From positions 1 to 49,751 of the forward strand of contig JAEUPI010000270.1 in assembly GCA_016790175.1 (NCBI GenBank): 49,751 nucleotides of DNA, written 5' to 3'. This DNA is from Burkholderiaceae bacterium. Lineage in GTDB: Bacteria > Pseudomonadota > Gammaproteobacteria > Burkholderiales > Burkholderiaceae_C. Under the pieces are notes generated by a model, which saw only the letters and a list, made by a program, of their open reading frames with translations, was not told where the DNA came from and did not search any database. Shown in pieces: positions 33,634 to 42,713 of the stretch (its first letter is position 1; every line of letters begins with the position of its first letter). Made by a program: the position numbers and the translations under genes.

Positions 33634-34632
33634 GTGAACCGTCGCCCCTTGCTCGCCGCCGTGGCCGTTGCCGCGCTCACCACGCTGGGCCTGGCCCCGC
33701 CGATCGCGCTGGCGCAGGACGCCTGGCCGAGCAAGCCGGTCAAGATCGTCAGCCCGTTTCCCGCCGGGGGCACGAGCGACGTGATGGCCCGCATGATCTC
33801 GCAGGCGCTGTCGAAGGAGCTGGGCCAGCAGTTCGTGGTCGAAAACATCGGCGGCGCCGGCGGCACGATCGGCACGCTCAAGGCCACGCAGGCCGCGCCC
33901 GACGGCTACACGCTGATCCAGACCGGTGTCGGCCAGAACGCGGTGGCGCATGGCCTGGATCCCAAGCTCGCCTACGACTCGATGCGCGACTTCATCCACG
34001 TCACGCAGGTGCACTCGGGCCCCAACGTGCTGGTGGTGCATCCGGACCAGCCGTTCAAGACCTTCCAGGAACTGGTCGGCTACATCCGCAAGAACCCGGG
34101 CAAGATGAACTACGGCTACACCCATGCGGCCAGCGGCCACATGGCGATGGAGCTGCTCAAGCAGGTCGGCGGCGAGGGCGGGCGGCCGCTGTACATCGTG
34201 GGCATCCCGTACCGCGGCGGCGGCCCGATGATGCAGGACATCCTCGGCGGCCAGATCCCGATGATGTTCATCAACCAGGACGTCGCGCTGCCGCACATCA
34301 GGGCCGGCAAGCTGCGTGCGCTGGCGGTCACCAGTCTGCAGCGCAACCCGCTGTATCCCGACGTGCCCACGATCGCCGAGACCGGCATCAAGGGCTACGA
34401 GGCGCTCTCCTGGTCGGGGCTGTCGGCGCTGAAGGGCACGCCCAAACCCATCGTCGACAAGCTGGAGGCGGCGATGAAGAAGATCATGACTTCACCCGAG
34501 ATCAAGCAGCGCATGGAGTCGGTAGGCTTCGTGATCCCGCCGCAGGGCTCGGAGCCCTATACCCGGTTCGTCAAGAGCGAGATCGAGCTCTGGACGCGCG
34601 TGATCAAGACGGCGGGGATCAAAGCGGAGTAG
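33634..34632 (+). CDS. Bug/TctC periplasmic binding protein of the sugar-acid cluster
   Basis: This 332-residue protein starts at GTG 33634 with GAGGAGA about 7 bases upstream. The signal peptide ends near LAQ after a hydrophobic VAVAALTTLGLA. Bug marks are KPVKIVSPFPAGGTSDVMAR, VVENIGGAGGTIGTLKATQA, PDGYTLIQTGVG and GIPYRGGGPMMQDILGGQI. The aldehyde dehydrogenase follows 5 bases later, so the receptor is tied to catabolism of a sugar acid or related dicarboxylate. Membrane subunits are not adjacent. Confidence 0.93.
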   Translation: MNRRPLLAAVAVAALTTLGLAPPIALAQDAWPSKPVKIVSPFPAGGTSDVMARMISQALSKELGQQFVVENIGGAGGTIGTLKATQAAPDGYTLIQTGVGQNAVAHGLDPKLAYDSMRDFIHVTQVHSGPNVLVVHPDQPFKTFQELVGYIRKNPGKMNYGYTHAASGHMAMELLKQVGGEGGRPLYIVGIPYRGGGPMMQDILGGQIPMMFINQDVALPHIRAGKLRALAVTSLQRNPLYPDVPTIAETGIKGYEALSWSGLSALKGTPKPIVDKLEAAMKKIMTSPEIKQRMESVGFVIPPQGSEPYTRFVKSEIELWTRVIKTAGIKAE

Positions 34633-34637
34633 CCCTC

Positions 34638-36071
34638 ATGACGTCCCTGACCGATTCCACCCCTTCCCAGATCGACGCTGCGGTGCGCGCGGCCGCAGCG
34701 GCTGCCGAAGCCTACGGCACCAGCGCCGGCGCCGCGCGTGCCGCGTTGTTGCGCGCGTTGGCCGACGCGCTGGAGGCCGAACGCGCAATGCTGGTGCCGC
34801 TGGCCGACGAGGAAACCCGCCTCGGGCCCGCGCGCCTGAACGGGGAGCTGGATCGCACGACCTTCCAGCTGCGCGGTTTTGCCGACCAGGTGGCGTCGGG
34901 CGCGCCGTTCGCCGTCGCGGACGATCCGGCCGTGGCCGGCGCGCCGCCGGCCGGGCGCCCGCATCTCACGCGCGTGCGCGTGGCCGTCGGCCCGGTCGCG
35001 ATGTTCGCGGCGAGCAACTTCCCGTTCGCGTTCTCGGTGCTCGGCGGCGATACCGCCGCGGCGCTGGCCGCCGGCTGCCCGGTGGTGGTGAAGGCGCACC
35101 CGGGCCATCCGAAGCTGTCGCGCGCCGTGGCGGCGCTGGCCTCGCGCGTGGTGCAGCAGCAGAAGCTGCCGGCCGGCGTGTTCGGTTGCGTCGAAGGGGC
35201 GTCGGTCGAGGTCGGCGTTTCGCTGGTGCGCCATCCGCTGATCGCGGCGGTGGCCTTCACCGGCTCGGTGAAGGGTGGCGTCGCGCTGTGGAAGGAGGCC
35301 AACGCGCGGGCCCGGCCGATTCCGTTCTATGGCGAACTCGGGTCGACCAATCCGGTCGTGGCCTTGCCGTCGGCGCTGGCCGCCAATGGCGCTGCGCTGG
35401 CCACCACGCTCGCCGGCTCGATCACGCTGGGCTGTGGCCAGTTCTGCACCAGCCCCGGGGTGCTGATCGTGCGCACCGGCGACGCGGCCTCCGACGCCTT
35501 CGTGCAGCAGCTGGCCACGGCACTGGAGGCTGCCACGCCGCATGCGATGCTGCATGCGGGCATCCGCGCCGGCTTCGACGCCGGCGCGCAGCGCGTGCAG
35601 GCCCAGCCCGGCGTCACCACGCTCACCGCGCCGGCGCCTTCGACCGACGCGCCGCGCGCGCGCCTGTACGCGACCGATGCCGCAACCTTCATCGCCAATC
35701 ACGCGCTGCAGGAAGAGGTGTTCGGCCCGGCCTGCCTGGTGGTGCGGGTGCGCTCGCTCGACGAGACGCTCGCGGTGCTGGCCGCGGTGCAGGGCAGCCT
35801 CACGGTAACGCTGTGGGGTGCCGAGGCCGACACGCCGGACAACCGCCGGCTCGTGCGGGCAGCCGAGCAGATCGCCGGCCGTGTGCTCTTCGCCGGCGTG
35901 CCCACCGGCGTGGCCGTCACCGCTGCGCAGCAGCATGGTGGGCCGTGGCCGTCGTCGACGCAGGCCTTCACCACCAGCGTGGGTTATGCCGCGATCGATC
36001 GCTTCCTGCGGCCGGTGGCGCTGCAGGATGCGCCGGGCTGGCTGGTGGATGCGAGGGGCGTCGCGGCGTGA
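34638..36071 (+). CDS. Aldehyde dehydrogenase, alpha-ketoglutarate-semialdehyde type
   Basis: This is a 477-residue NAD(P)-dependent aldehyde dehydrogenase. The oxyanion Asn127 is in AMFAASNFPFAFSVLGGDTA, Glu233 in FYGELGSTNPVV, and the nucleophile Cys270 in GCGQFCTSPGVL. The N-terminus resembles 2,5-dioxopentanoate dehydrogenases, with AAEAYGTSAGAARAALLRAL. This enzyme would oxidise ketoglutarate semialdehyde to 2-oxoglutarate at the end of non-phosphorylative pentonate catabolism. Substrate choice is from family resemblance plus neighbours. It converges on the GntR gene with 11 bases between stops. Confidence 0.9.
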   Translation: MTSLTDSTPSQIDAAVRAAAAAAEAYGTSAGAARAALLRALADALEAERAMLVPLADEETRLGPARLNGELDRTTFQLRGFADQVASGAPFAVADDPAVAGAPPAGRPHLTRVRVAVGPVAMFAASNFPFAFSVLGGDTAAALAAGCPVVVKAHPGHPKLSRAVAALASRVVQQQKLPAGVFGCVEGASVEVGVSLVRHPLIAAVAFTGSVKGGVALWKEANARARPIPFYGELGSTNPVVALPSALAANGAALATTLAGSITLGCGQFCTSPGVLIVRTGDAASDAFVQQLATALEAATPHAMLHAGIRAGFDAGAQRVQAQPGVTTLTAPAPSTDAPRARLYATDAATFIANHALQEEVFGPACLVVRVRSLDETLAVLAAVQGSLTVTLWGAEADTPDNRRLVRAAEQIAGRVLFAGVPTGVAVTAAQQHGGPWPSSTQAFTTSVGYAAIDRFLRPVALQDAPGWLVDARGVAA

Positions 36072-36082
36072 TTGCCAAAGCG

Positions 36083-36790
36083 TCAGCCGGTCACCCATTC
36101 GGGGTGCCGTTTGCGCACCTGCTCCACGAACGTGAGCGTGCCCGCGAGATGCGTACGCAGCGCAGCCTGCGCGGCCTCGGGCTTGCGCGCGGCGATGGCA
36201 TCGGCGATCGCCTGGTGGTCGCGCAGCACCGACTGCGCCTTGCCGCGCGCCGGCAGGTTCAGTCGGCGCAGGCGGTCGACATGGCCGCTGCGCTGGCGGA
36301 TCAGCGGCCACAGTTCGCCCAGGCCGGCGGCCTCGTACATCTCGCGGTGGAACGCATGATCGGCGCGCGTGAATGCACCGTAGTCGGTGAGGCTCAGCGC
36401 ACGCTTCTGCTCGGCAATGCGCGCCTGCAGCAACGGCACGATTACGGCGAGGTCGGCCGCCTTGCGCCCCGCCAGCTCGCGCACGATCTCGAGTTCCAGC
36501 GCGCGGCGCAGGAAATGCGCGCGCAGCGCCGCCGGCACGTCGATGCGGCTGACGATCGTGGCGTGCTGCGGAAAGATGTCCACCAGCCCTTCGCTGCCGA
36601 GCTGCGTGAGCGCATCGCGCACCGGCGTCTGGCTGACGCCGAAGCGCTCGGCCAGCTCGGCGCGCGGCAGCACCGTGCCCGGCGGCAGATCGAGCGCGAG
36701 GATGCGCTCGCGCAGCGCGTCGGCGATCTGCGGCGCAGCCTGGCGCGAGCGGTCGAGTCGCAGTGCGGGAAGTCGAGTGGCCATGTCCAT
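36083..36790 (-). CDS. GntR-family regulator with FCD domain
   Basis: This is a 235-residue regulator. The winged helix is near residues 20-75, with ALRERILALDLPPGTVLPRA and LAERFGVSQTPVRDALTQLG. The FCD effector domain shows the metal-site type helices with DYGAFTRADHAFHREMYEAA, SGHVDRLRRLNL and RDHQAIADAIAARKPEAAQA. FadR/LldR-like members sense carboxylates or sugar acids and usually repress. It is divergent from the dehydratase gene and lies inside the cluster it probably controls. ATG 36790 is used; a second in-frame ATG lies two codons on. Confidence 0.92.
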   Translation of the reverse strand: MDMATRLPALRLDRSRQAAPQIADALRERILALDLPPGTVLPRAELAERFGVSQTPVRDALTQLGSEGLVDIFPQHATIVSRIDVPAALRAHFLRRALELEIVRELAGRKAADLAVIVPLLQARIAEQKRALSLTDYGAFTRADHAFHREMYEAAGLGELWPLIRQRSGHVDRLRRLNLPARGKAQSVLRDHQAIADAIAARKPEAAQAALRTHLAGTLTFVEQVRKRHPEWVTG

Positions 36791-36875
36791 GGTTGCGCGT
36801 CCGCATTGTCCACGCTGACCCACGGTGTCGACCAACCCACGAACACGCACATGACTCCGACGTGAACATCCCGAC

Positions 36876-38624
36876 ATGAACACCCCGAACGCCTCTGGCC
36901 GCAAGACGGCCGCCGACCTGCGCAGCGCGCGCTGGTTCGCCCCCGACGATCTGCGCTCCTTCGGCCATCGCTCGCGCGTGATGCAGATGGGTTATGGCCC
37001 GGCCGACTATGCCGGCAAGCCGGTGATCGCGATCATCAACACCTGGAGCGACGCCAACCAGTGCCACACGCATTTCAAGCAGCGGGTGGACGACGTCAAG
37101 CGCGGCGTGCTGCAGGCCGGCGGCTTTCCGCTCGAGCTGCCGGCGATCTCGCTGTCGGAGAGCCTGGTCAAGCCGACCACGATGCTCTATCGCAACTTCC
37201 TCGCGATGGAGACCGAGGAGCTGCTGCGCAGCCACCCGGTGGACGGTGCGGTGTTGATGGGCGGCTGCGACAAGACCACGCCGGGCCTGCTGATGGGCGC
37301 GCTCACGATGGGGCTGCCGTGCATCTTCCTGCCGGCCGGGCCGATGCTGCGCGGCAACTGGCGCGGCCACACGCTGGGCTCGGGCTCCGACGCGTGGAAA
37401 TACTGGGACGAGCGCCGCGCAGGCCGCATCGATGCCGGTGCCTGGCACGAGATGGAAGCCGGCATCGCGCGCAGCCACGGCACCTGCATGACGATGGGCA
37501 CGGCCGCGACCATGATGGGCATCGCCGAGGCGATCGGCATGACGCTGCCCGGCGCCAGCTCGATCCCGGCAGCCGACGCCGGCCATGTGCGCATGAGCGC
37601 CGACTGCGGCCGCCGCATCGTCGAGATGGTGTGGGAAGACCTCACGCCCGCGCGAATGCTCTCGAAGGCGAGCTTCGCCAACGGCATCCACACCGCGATG
37701 GCGATGGGCTGCAGCACCAACGCGATCATCCACCTGGTCGCGATCTCGCGCCGCGCCGGCCATGCGGTGAGCCTCGACGACTTCGATGCCGCGAGTCGCC
37801 GGGTGCCGGTGATCGCCAACATCCGCCCCAGCGGCGAGCGCTACCTGATGGAGGACTTCTTCTATGCCGGCGGCATGCGCGCGCTGCTGGCGCGATTGGG
37901 CGCGCATATTCAGCGTGATGCGCTCACGGTCAACGGCCACACCATCGGCGACAACATCGCCGGCGCCGAGGTCTACGACGACGACGTGATCCGGCCGCTG
38001 GAGAAGCCCATCTACGCCGAAGGCGCACTCGCGGTGCTGCGCGGCAACCTCGCCCCCGACGGCGTGATCATCAAGCCGAGCGCGGTGGCGCCGCACCTGC
38101 TCAAGCACACCGGCCGTGCGGTGGTGTTCGACGACTACCCCAGTCTGAAGAGCCGCATCGACGACCCCGCGCTCGACATCACCGGCGACGACGTGCTGGT
38201 GCTGCGAAATGCCGGCCCGCAGGGCGCCGGCATGCCCGAATGGGGCATGCTGCCGATCCCGGCCAAGCTGCTGAAGGCCGGCGTGACCGACATGCTGCGC
38301 CTCTCAGACGCGCGCATGAGCGGCACCAGCTACGGCGGCTGCCTGCTGCATTGCGCGCCCGAAGCCGCGATCGGCGGGCCGTTGGCGCTGGTGCGCAGCG
38401 GTGACCGCATCACGGTCGACGTGCCGGCGCGGCGCATCCAGCTGGAGGTCGGCGATGACGAGCTGGCGCGCCGGCGCGCCGCCTGGGTGGCACCCAAGCC
38501 GCGCTGGGAGCGCGGCTATGGCTGGCTGTTCCGACAGCACATCGCACAGGCCGACCAGGGCTGCGATTTCGACTTCCTCGAACCCGGCTTCGGCGCTCCG
38601 GTGCCGGAGCCCGACATCTTCTGA
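36876..38624 (+). CDS. IlvD/Edd-family sugar-acid dehydratase
   Basis: This is a 582-residue dehydratase. Three cysteines for an iron-sulfur cluster are in place: Cys63 (SDANQCHTHF), Cys131 (MGGCDKTTPGLLMGA) and Cys204 (SHGTCMTMGTAATMMG). LSDARMSGTSYGG near the C-terminus is another family mark. Length and motifs are those of the pentonate/hexonate branch (L-arabinonate or D-xylonate dehydratase) rather than of branched-chain amino acid IlvD. It would form a 2-keto-3-deoxy sugar acid in the cytoplasm. The Bug gene follows after 16 bases. Confidence 0.92.
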   Translation: MNTPNASGRKTAADLRSARWFAPDDLRSFGHRSRVMQMGYGPADYAGKPVIAIINTWSDANQCHTHFKQRVDDVKRGVLQAGGFPLELPAISLSESLVKPTTMLYRNFLAMETEELLRSHPVDGAVLMGGCDKTTPGLLMGALTMGLPCIFLPAGPMLRGNWRGHTLGSGSDAWKYWDERRAGRIDAGAWHEMEAGIARSHGTCMTMGTAATMMGIAEAIGMTLPGASSIPAADAGHVRMSADCGRRIVEMVWEDLTPARMLSKASFANGIHTAMAMGCSTNAIIHLVAISRRAGHAVSLDDFDAASRRVPVIANIRPSGERYLMEDFFYAGGMRALLARLGAHIQRDALTVNGHTIGDNIAGAEVYDDDVIRPLEKPIYAEGALAVLRGNLAPDGVIIKPSAVAPHLLKHTGRAVVFDDYPSLKSRIDDPALDITGDDVLVLRNAGPQGAGMPEWGMLPIPAKLLKAGVTDMLRLSDARMSGTSYGGCLLHCAPEAAIGGPLALVRSGDRITVDVPARRIQLEVGDDELARRRAAWVAPKPRWERGYGWLFRQHIAQADQGCDFDFLEPGFGAPVPEPDIF

Positions 38625-38640
38625 CCCGCGGAGGCATCTC

Positions 38641-39609
38641 ATGAGTTCACGACGCACCCTTCTGAAGGCCGGCCTCGGTGCCGCCGTCGCGCTGCCGTTT
38701 GCCGCGCGGGCGGCCTGGCCCGACAAGCCGCTGACGATCGTCGTGCCGTTCCCGCCCGGCGGCACCTCGGACGTGATTGCGCGCCTGATCTCCGCGCCGC
38801 TGGGCGAGATGCTGAAGACCACGGTGGTGGTCGAGAACAAGACCGGCGCCAACGGTGCGATCGGGGCCGCGGCGGTCGCGCTCGCGACCAACGAGCACAC
38901 GGTGCTGCTGTCGGACATGTCATCGCTGGCGATCAACGCCGTGATGGACAAGGCGCTGCCCTACAAGCCGGCGCAGCTCGCCGGCGCGACGATGCTGGCG
39001 TACTCGCCGCACCTGCTCTGTACGCACCCGTCGGTTCCCGCCAACAACGTGTTGGAGCTGGCCGCGCTGTCGAAACAGAAGCCGATCAACATCGCCTCGT
39101 CGGGCATCGGCTCGGCCAACCACCTCGGCGCGGTGGAGATCGCGTTGGCCACCGGCATGAAGTTCGTGCACGTGCCGTTCCGCGGCGGCGCGCAGAGCAT
39201 TGCCGACGTGGCGGCCGGCAACACGCAGCTCGTGCTCAATGGCATGCTCGCCACATTGCCTCTCGTGCAGGCCGGGCGGTTGAAGCTGCTGGGCATCTCC
39301 AAGCGCACGCGCATGGCGTTGCTGCCCGACGCACCGACGATCGCCGAGCAGGGCGTGAAGGATTTCGAGTCCGGCACCTACCAGGGCATCGGGATCCCGA
39401 GCTCGATGGGCAAGGCCGTCGCCGAAAAGCTCGCGGCGGCGCTGGTGGCGGTGATCCGGGCGCCCGACATCCGCGCCAAGCTGGCCGGCGCCGGTGCCGA
39501 GGTGATGACCTCGACACCGAAAGAGACGAGCGACTTCCTGGCCGCCGAGGCCAAGCGCTGGTCGGGCCTGATCCAGCGTGCCGGCAGTCAGCTCGAAGGC
39601 AACGCCTGA
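38641..39609 (+). CDS. Bug/TctC periplasmic binding protein, Tat signal
   Basis: This is a 322-residue Bug protein with a near-perfect Tat signal (SSRRTLLKAGLGAAVALPFA). It has the fold marks KPLTIVVPFPPGGTSDVIAR, VVVENKTGANGAIGAAAVAL and HVPFRGGAQSIADVAAGNTQ. GGAGG stands 6 bases before the ATG. It sits between the dehydratase and the Ldh2-type dehydrogenase genes, so it should bind the substrate of the same pathway. It is the second Bug protein in this cluster. Confidence 0.93.
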   Translation: MSSRRTLLKAGLGAAVALPFAARAAWPDKPLTIVVPFPPGGTSDVIARLISAPLGEMLKTTVVVENKTGANGAIGAAAVALATNEHTVLLSDMSSLAINAVMDKALPYKPAQLAGATMLAYSPHLLCTHPSVPANNVLELAALSKQKPINIASSGIGSANHLGAVEIALATGMKFVHVPFRGGAQSIADVAAGNTQLVLNGMLATLPLVQAGRLKLLGISKRTRMALLPDAPTIAEQGVKDFESGTYQGIGIPSSMGKAVAEKLAAALVAVIRAPDIRAKLAGAGAEVMTSTPKETSDFLAAEAKRWSGLIQRAGSQLEGNA

Positions 39610-39619
39610 GATCTGGGTC

Positions 39620-40660
39620 GTGCCGTTGACCATCGATCAGCTGGAGGCATTCGCCCGATCGTTGTTCGAGGCGGCCGGACTCGACGCCGACAAGGCAGCC
39701 ACGCTGGCGCAGCTGCTGGTGCTGACCGATGCGATGGGTCGGCGCACCCACGGCCTGGCGATGGTGCCGCTGTACCTGGCCGAGCTCGCCAAGGGCACGA
39801 TGGCGAAGACGGGCGAGCCCGAGATCGTCACGCAGCGCGGCGTGGTGGCGCTGTGGGACGGCGGCTACCTGCCGGGGCAGTTCGTGGTGGCGCGTGCGAT
39901 CGACTGGGCGCTGCCGCGCGCAGCCGACAGCGGCATCGCCGCGGTGACGATCCGGCGCAGCCATCACATCGGCTGTCTGGCGGCGCTGGCGCTGCGTGCG
40001 GTCGAGCAAGGTTTCGTCGCGCTGATCGTCAACTCCGACCCTGCGGGAGCCCGCGTTGCGCCCTACGGCGGCACCGAAGCGCTGTTCACGCCCGACCCGT
40101 TCGCGATCGGCTACCCGGGCACGCCGAATCCGGTGCTGGTCGACATCTGCGCGTCGATCACCACCACGTCGATGACCCGCCAGAAGGTGGCCGAGGGCAC
40201 GACCTTCGCACAGCCCTGGCTGCTCGACCACGACGGCCGACCCACGAACGACCCGCGCGTGCTCGAGCACAGCACACCGCGCGGTTCGCTGCAGCTGATC
40301 GGCGGCCTCGATCATGGCCACAAGGGCTTCGGCCTGGCGCTGATGGTCGAGGCGCTGTCTCAAGGCCTCGCGGGATATGGCCGCCTCGATGCACCGAAGC
40401 GCTGGGGCGGCAACACCTACCTCCAGATCATCGAGCCCGGGCTGTTCGCCGGTCGTGACGCCTTCTTGCAGCAGATGGACTATTTCGGCGATCGATGTCG
40501 CAGCAACCGGCCGATCGATGCCGCGCGCCCTGTGCGCATGCCGGGTGACGCAGCGGCGCGTGCCCTCGCGGCCGCGCGGCGCGACGGCATCATCTATGAC
40601 GAGGCCACCTGGGCCGCGCTGAATCGCCATGCGGCGCAACTCGGCGTGGCCATCCCCTGA
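39620..40660 (+). CDS. Malate/L-lactate dehydrogenase-like (Ldh2/MdhG superfamily) oxidoreductase
   Basis: This is a 346-residue Ldh2-type enzyme with the family fold. RRTHGLAMVPLYLAELAKG holds the THG motif near residue 40. ITIRR-like VTIRRSHHIGCLAALALRAV follows, then TPDPFAIGYPGTPNPVLVDI and DHGHKGFGLALMVEALSQGL. Members oxidise 2-hydroxyacids or reduce 2-ketoacids with NAD(P). GTG 39620, 10 bases after the Bug stop, is the chosen start; no ideal ribosome site is seen. In this cluster it could act on a 2-keto-3-deoxy sugar acid or a lower hydroxyacid; the substrate is inference. Confidence 0.88.
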   Translation: MPLTIDQLEAFARSLFEAAGLDADKAATLAQLLVLTDAMGRRTHGLAMVPLYLAELAKGTMAKTGEPEIVTQRGVVALWDGGYLPGQFVVARAIDWALPRAADSGIAAVTIRRSHHIGCLAALALRAVEQGFVALIVNSDPAGARVAPYGGTEALFTPDPFAIGYPGTPNPVLVDICASITTTSMTRQKVAEGTTFAQPWLLDHDGRPTNDPRVLEHSTPRGSLQLIGGLDHGHKGFGLALMVEALSQGLAGYGRLDAPKRWGGNTYLQIIEPGLFAGRDAFLQQMDYFGDRCRSNRPIDAARPVRMPGDAAARALAAARRDGIIYDEATWAALNRHAAQLGVAIP

Positions 40661-40693
40661 TTCTCCCCGCCACCCCTGACAGCGAGAAACCCG

Positions 40694-41416
40694 ATGCCTG
40701 CACTGAAACCCGCGACCCGGGACCAACTGATGCGCGTGAGCACCGCCACGCTGTGCACCGCGCTCTACAAGCGGGGCCTGCGCAACCAGTTCATCCAGAA
40801 CGTGCACCCGCTGAACCCGGCGCGGACGACGAACATGGTGGGCGAGGCCTTCACGTTGCGCTACATCCCGGCGCGCGAGGACCTGAACCCGATCACCGTG
40901 TTCCAGGACCGTGCGCACCCGCAGCGCAAGGCGGTGGAAGAGTGCCCGCCCGGCGCCGTGTTCGTGATCGACAGCCGCAAGGACGCCCGTGCCGCGTCGG
41001 CCGGCTCGATCCTGGTGACACGGCTGATGAAGCGCGGCGTGGCCGGCGTGGTCACCGACGGCGGTTTTCGCGACAGCCCCGAGATCGCGTTGCTCGACAT
41101 CCCCGCCTACCACCAGCGGCCGAGCGCACCGACCAACCTCACGCTGCACCAGGCGCTCGACATCAACGTGCCCATCGGCTGCGGCGACGCGCCGGTGTGG
41201 CCGGGCGACGTGATCGTCGGCGACGGTGAGGGCGTGGTGGTGATCCCGGGGGCAATAGCCGACGAGATCGCCGCCGAGGCCACCGAGATGACCGCGTTCG
41301 AGGACTTCGTGACCGAGAAGGTGCGCGAAGGGCAGTCGATCCTGGGCCTGTATCCGCCCACCGACGAGAAGAACCGCGACGCGTTCGCGGCCTGGCGCAA
41401 AGCCAAGGGTCGCTGA
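40694..41416 (+). CDS. RraA-like aldolase-family protein
   Basis: This is a 240-residue RraA/HMG-aldolase fold protein. Marks are VSTATLCTALYKRGLRNQFI, AGSILVTRLMKRGVAGVVTD followed by GGFRDSPEI with Arg126 and Asp127, and the C-terminal GDGEGVVVIPGAIADEIAAE. The Arg-Asp pair is conserved in the class II pyruvate aldolases of this fold (4-hydroxy-4-methyl-2-oxoglutarate and related), so it may cleave a hydroxylated 2-ketoacid to pyruvate or oxaloacetate products. An RNase E inhibitor role is less likely beside these neighbours. Confidence 0.88.
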   Translation: MPALKPATRDQLMRVSTATLCTALYKRGLRNQFIQNVHPLNPARTTNMVGEAFTLRYIPAREDLNPITVFQDRAHPQRKAVEECPPGAVFVIDSRKDARAASAGSILVTRLMKRGVAGVVTDGGFRDSPEIALLDIPAYHQRPSAPTNLTLHQALDINVPIGCGDAPVWPGDVIVGDGEGVVVIPGAIADEIAAEATEMTAFEDFVTEKVREGQSILGLYPPTDEKNRDAFAAWRKAKGR

Positions 41417-41479
41417 GCGCGCGCCGATCCGGGTCGGCGAGAAGAGCGCGTCGGCGCTGCGGGGTGTACAACGGGCGGC

Positions 41480-42235
41480 ATGTCGCTGCATGAGCCCGCC
41501 GCGCCGGCGCAAGGGCGAATACCGAAGGGCGCAGCCCGCAGGGGCGTCAGCCCGCCCCGCGTTGCCGCCCTGTCGGGCGCCACCTGGCCGCGCCGAATCG
41601 TCGTGCTGCGCTGGTTCGTGTTCGTCGCGCTGCTGCTCGCCTTCATCCTCGTGCCGTTCGTGCTGCTGGAAGGCCGGATGAACGAGGTGGTGCAACAGAC
41701 GCTGCACTCCAAGGCCTCGATCGCGCTGATCACGGCGGCAGTGATCGCCTTCCTGCTGGCCGACATCGTGTTGCCGATCCCGTCGAGCTTCGTGCTCACC
41801 ACCACCGGCTACCTGCTGGGGCTGGAGCTCGGTGCGGCGGTGTGCTTCGTGGGCCTGAGCTGCGCGTCGTTGGCCGGCTACGTGATCGGCCGGTTCTTCG
41901 GCGGGCCGGTCGCGCAGCGTGTGGTCGGGCGCGCGCAGCTCGAACGATTTGCCGACCTCACCGCGCGCCATGGCGACGCGCTGCTCGTGGCCTTTCGCGC
42001 GATGCCGGTGCTGGCCGAGGCCACGACCCTGCTCGCCGGCATGGCGCGCATGCCGCTGCCGCGATTTGCGCTGGTCGTCTCGATCGGCAACGCGGTGGTC
42101 GCCGCCGTGTACGCCTGGATCGGCGCGGTGTCGGCGAGCCAATCGTCGTTCCTGTTCGCATCGGTGGCCTCGATTGTGCTGCCGGTGATCATCGTGCTCG
42201 TGATGCGGCGGGCGGCCCGGCCGCGCGCAGCCTGA
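41480..42235 (+). CDS. DedA/VTT-domain membrane protein
   Basis: This is a 251-residue integral membrane protein. A basic N-terminal tail of about 40 residues leads into spans such as WFVFVALLLAFILVPFVLLE. The VTT core is ALITAAVIAFLLADIVLPIP, SSFVLTTTGYLLGLELGAAV and GYVIGRFFGGP, then the re-entrant VAFRAMPVLAEATTLLAGMA. The domain appears in lipid scramblase or undecaprenyl-phosphate translocase-like proteins. The Arg/Gly/Pro-rich N-terminus is untypical, so a later start is possible. Confidence 0.82.
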   Translation: MSLHEPAAPAQGRIPKGAARRGVSPPRVAALSGATWPRRIVVLRWFVFVALLLAFILVPFVLLEGRMNEVVQQTLHSKASIALITAAVIAFLLADIVLPIPSSFVLTTTGYLLGLELGAAVCFVGLSCASLAGYVIGRFFGGPVAQRVVGRAQLERFADLTARHGDALLVAFRAMPVLAEATTLLAGMARMPLPRFALVVSIGNAVVAAVYAWIGAVSASQSSFLFASVASIVLPVIIVLVMRRAARPRAA

Positions 42236-42260
42236 ACGCCGCAACGAAACCGGAGGATCC

Positions 42261-42704
42261 ATGCCCAAACCCACACCCGCACCGGTCACGCCCGAGCAGC
42301 TGCCCGAGCTGGCGCGCGCCGTGCTGCAGTCGTGCCGCTTCCCGATCCTGGCCACGGTGGACGGCGACCAGCCGTGCGCGCGGCCGATCACCGCAACCTG
42401 GGTCGACGGCTTCACGGTCTACTTCGCGAACCTGAAGCGGTTTCACAAGACGGCGGAGATCGCCGCGAACCCGAAGGTCGAACTGGTGTTCCTCGACAAG
42501 AACGACGACCAGGTGCGCATCACCGGCGTTGCCGAGCGGATCACCGACCGCGCGACGCAGGACGAGGCTTTTCGTCGCGATGCGCTGCTGCGCCAATACC
42601 TGCGAAGCCCCGACAACCCGGAGTTCACGCTCTACCGCGTGCGGCCGACACGCGTGCGCTTCATGCGCGAGTGGGCGCTCGAGTACTTCGAGGTTCCGCT
42701 GTAG
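42261..42704 (+). CDS. Pyridoxamine 5'-phosphate oxidase-like flavin-binding protein
   Basis: This is a 147-residue split-barrel protein. It opens with ELARAVLQSCRFPILATVDG, continues with ARPITATWVDGFTVYFANLK and VELVFLDKNDDQVRITGVAE, and ends with VRFMREWALEYFEVPL. This is the PPOX/general-stress FMN-binding fold, probably reducing or binding an FMN/F420-like cofactor or haem product. The gene is preceded by CGGAGG, and the HAD gene follows 9 bases after its stop. Confidence 0.85.
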   Translation: MPKPTPAPVTPEQLPELARAVLQSCRFPILATVDGDQPCARPITATWVDGFTVYFANLKRFHKTAEIAANPKVELVFLDKNDDQVRITGVAERITDRATQDEAFRRDALLRQYLRSPDNPEFTLYRVRPTRVRFMREWALEYFEVPL

Positions 42705-42713
42705 GGAGGCGGC

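Noticed and set aside
34557-38108. An 1183-codon open frame on the minus strand
   Set aside because: It runs antisense to the aldehyde dehydrogenase and dehydratase genes and overlaps the GntR gene in another frame. The composition is Arg/His/Gly-rich and no motif is seen.
39236-42415. A 1059-codon open frame on the minus strand
   Set aside because: It is antisense to the Bug, Ldh2, RraA and DedA genes, all of which have clear family motifs. It is a GC shadow.
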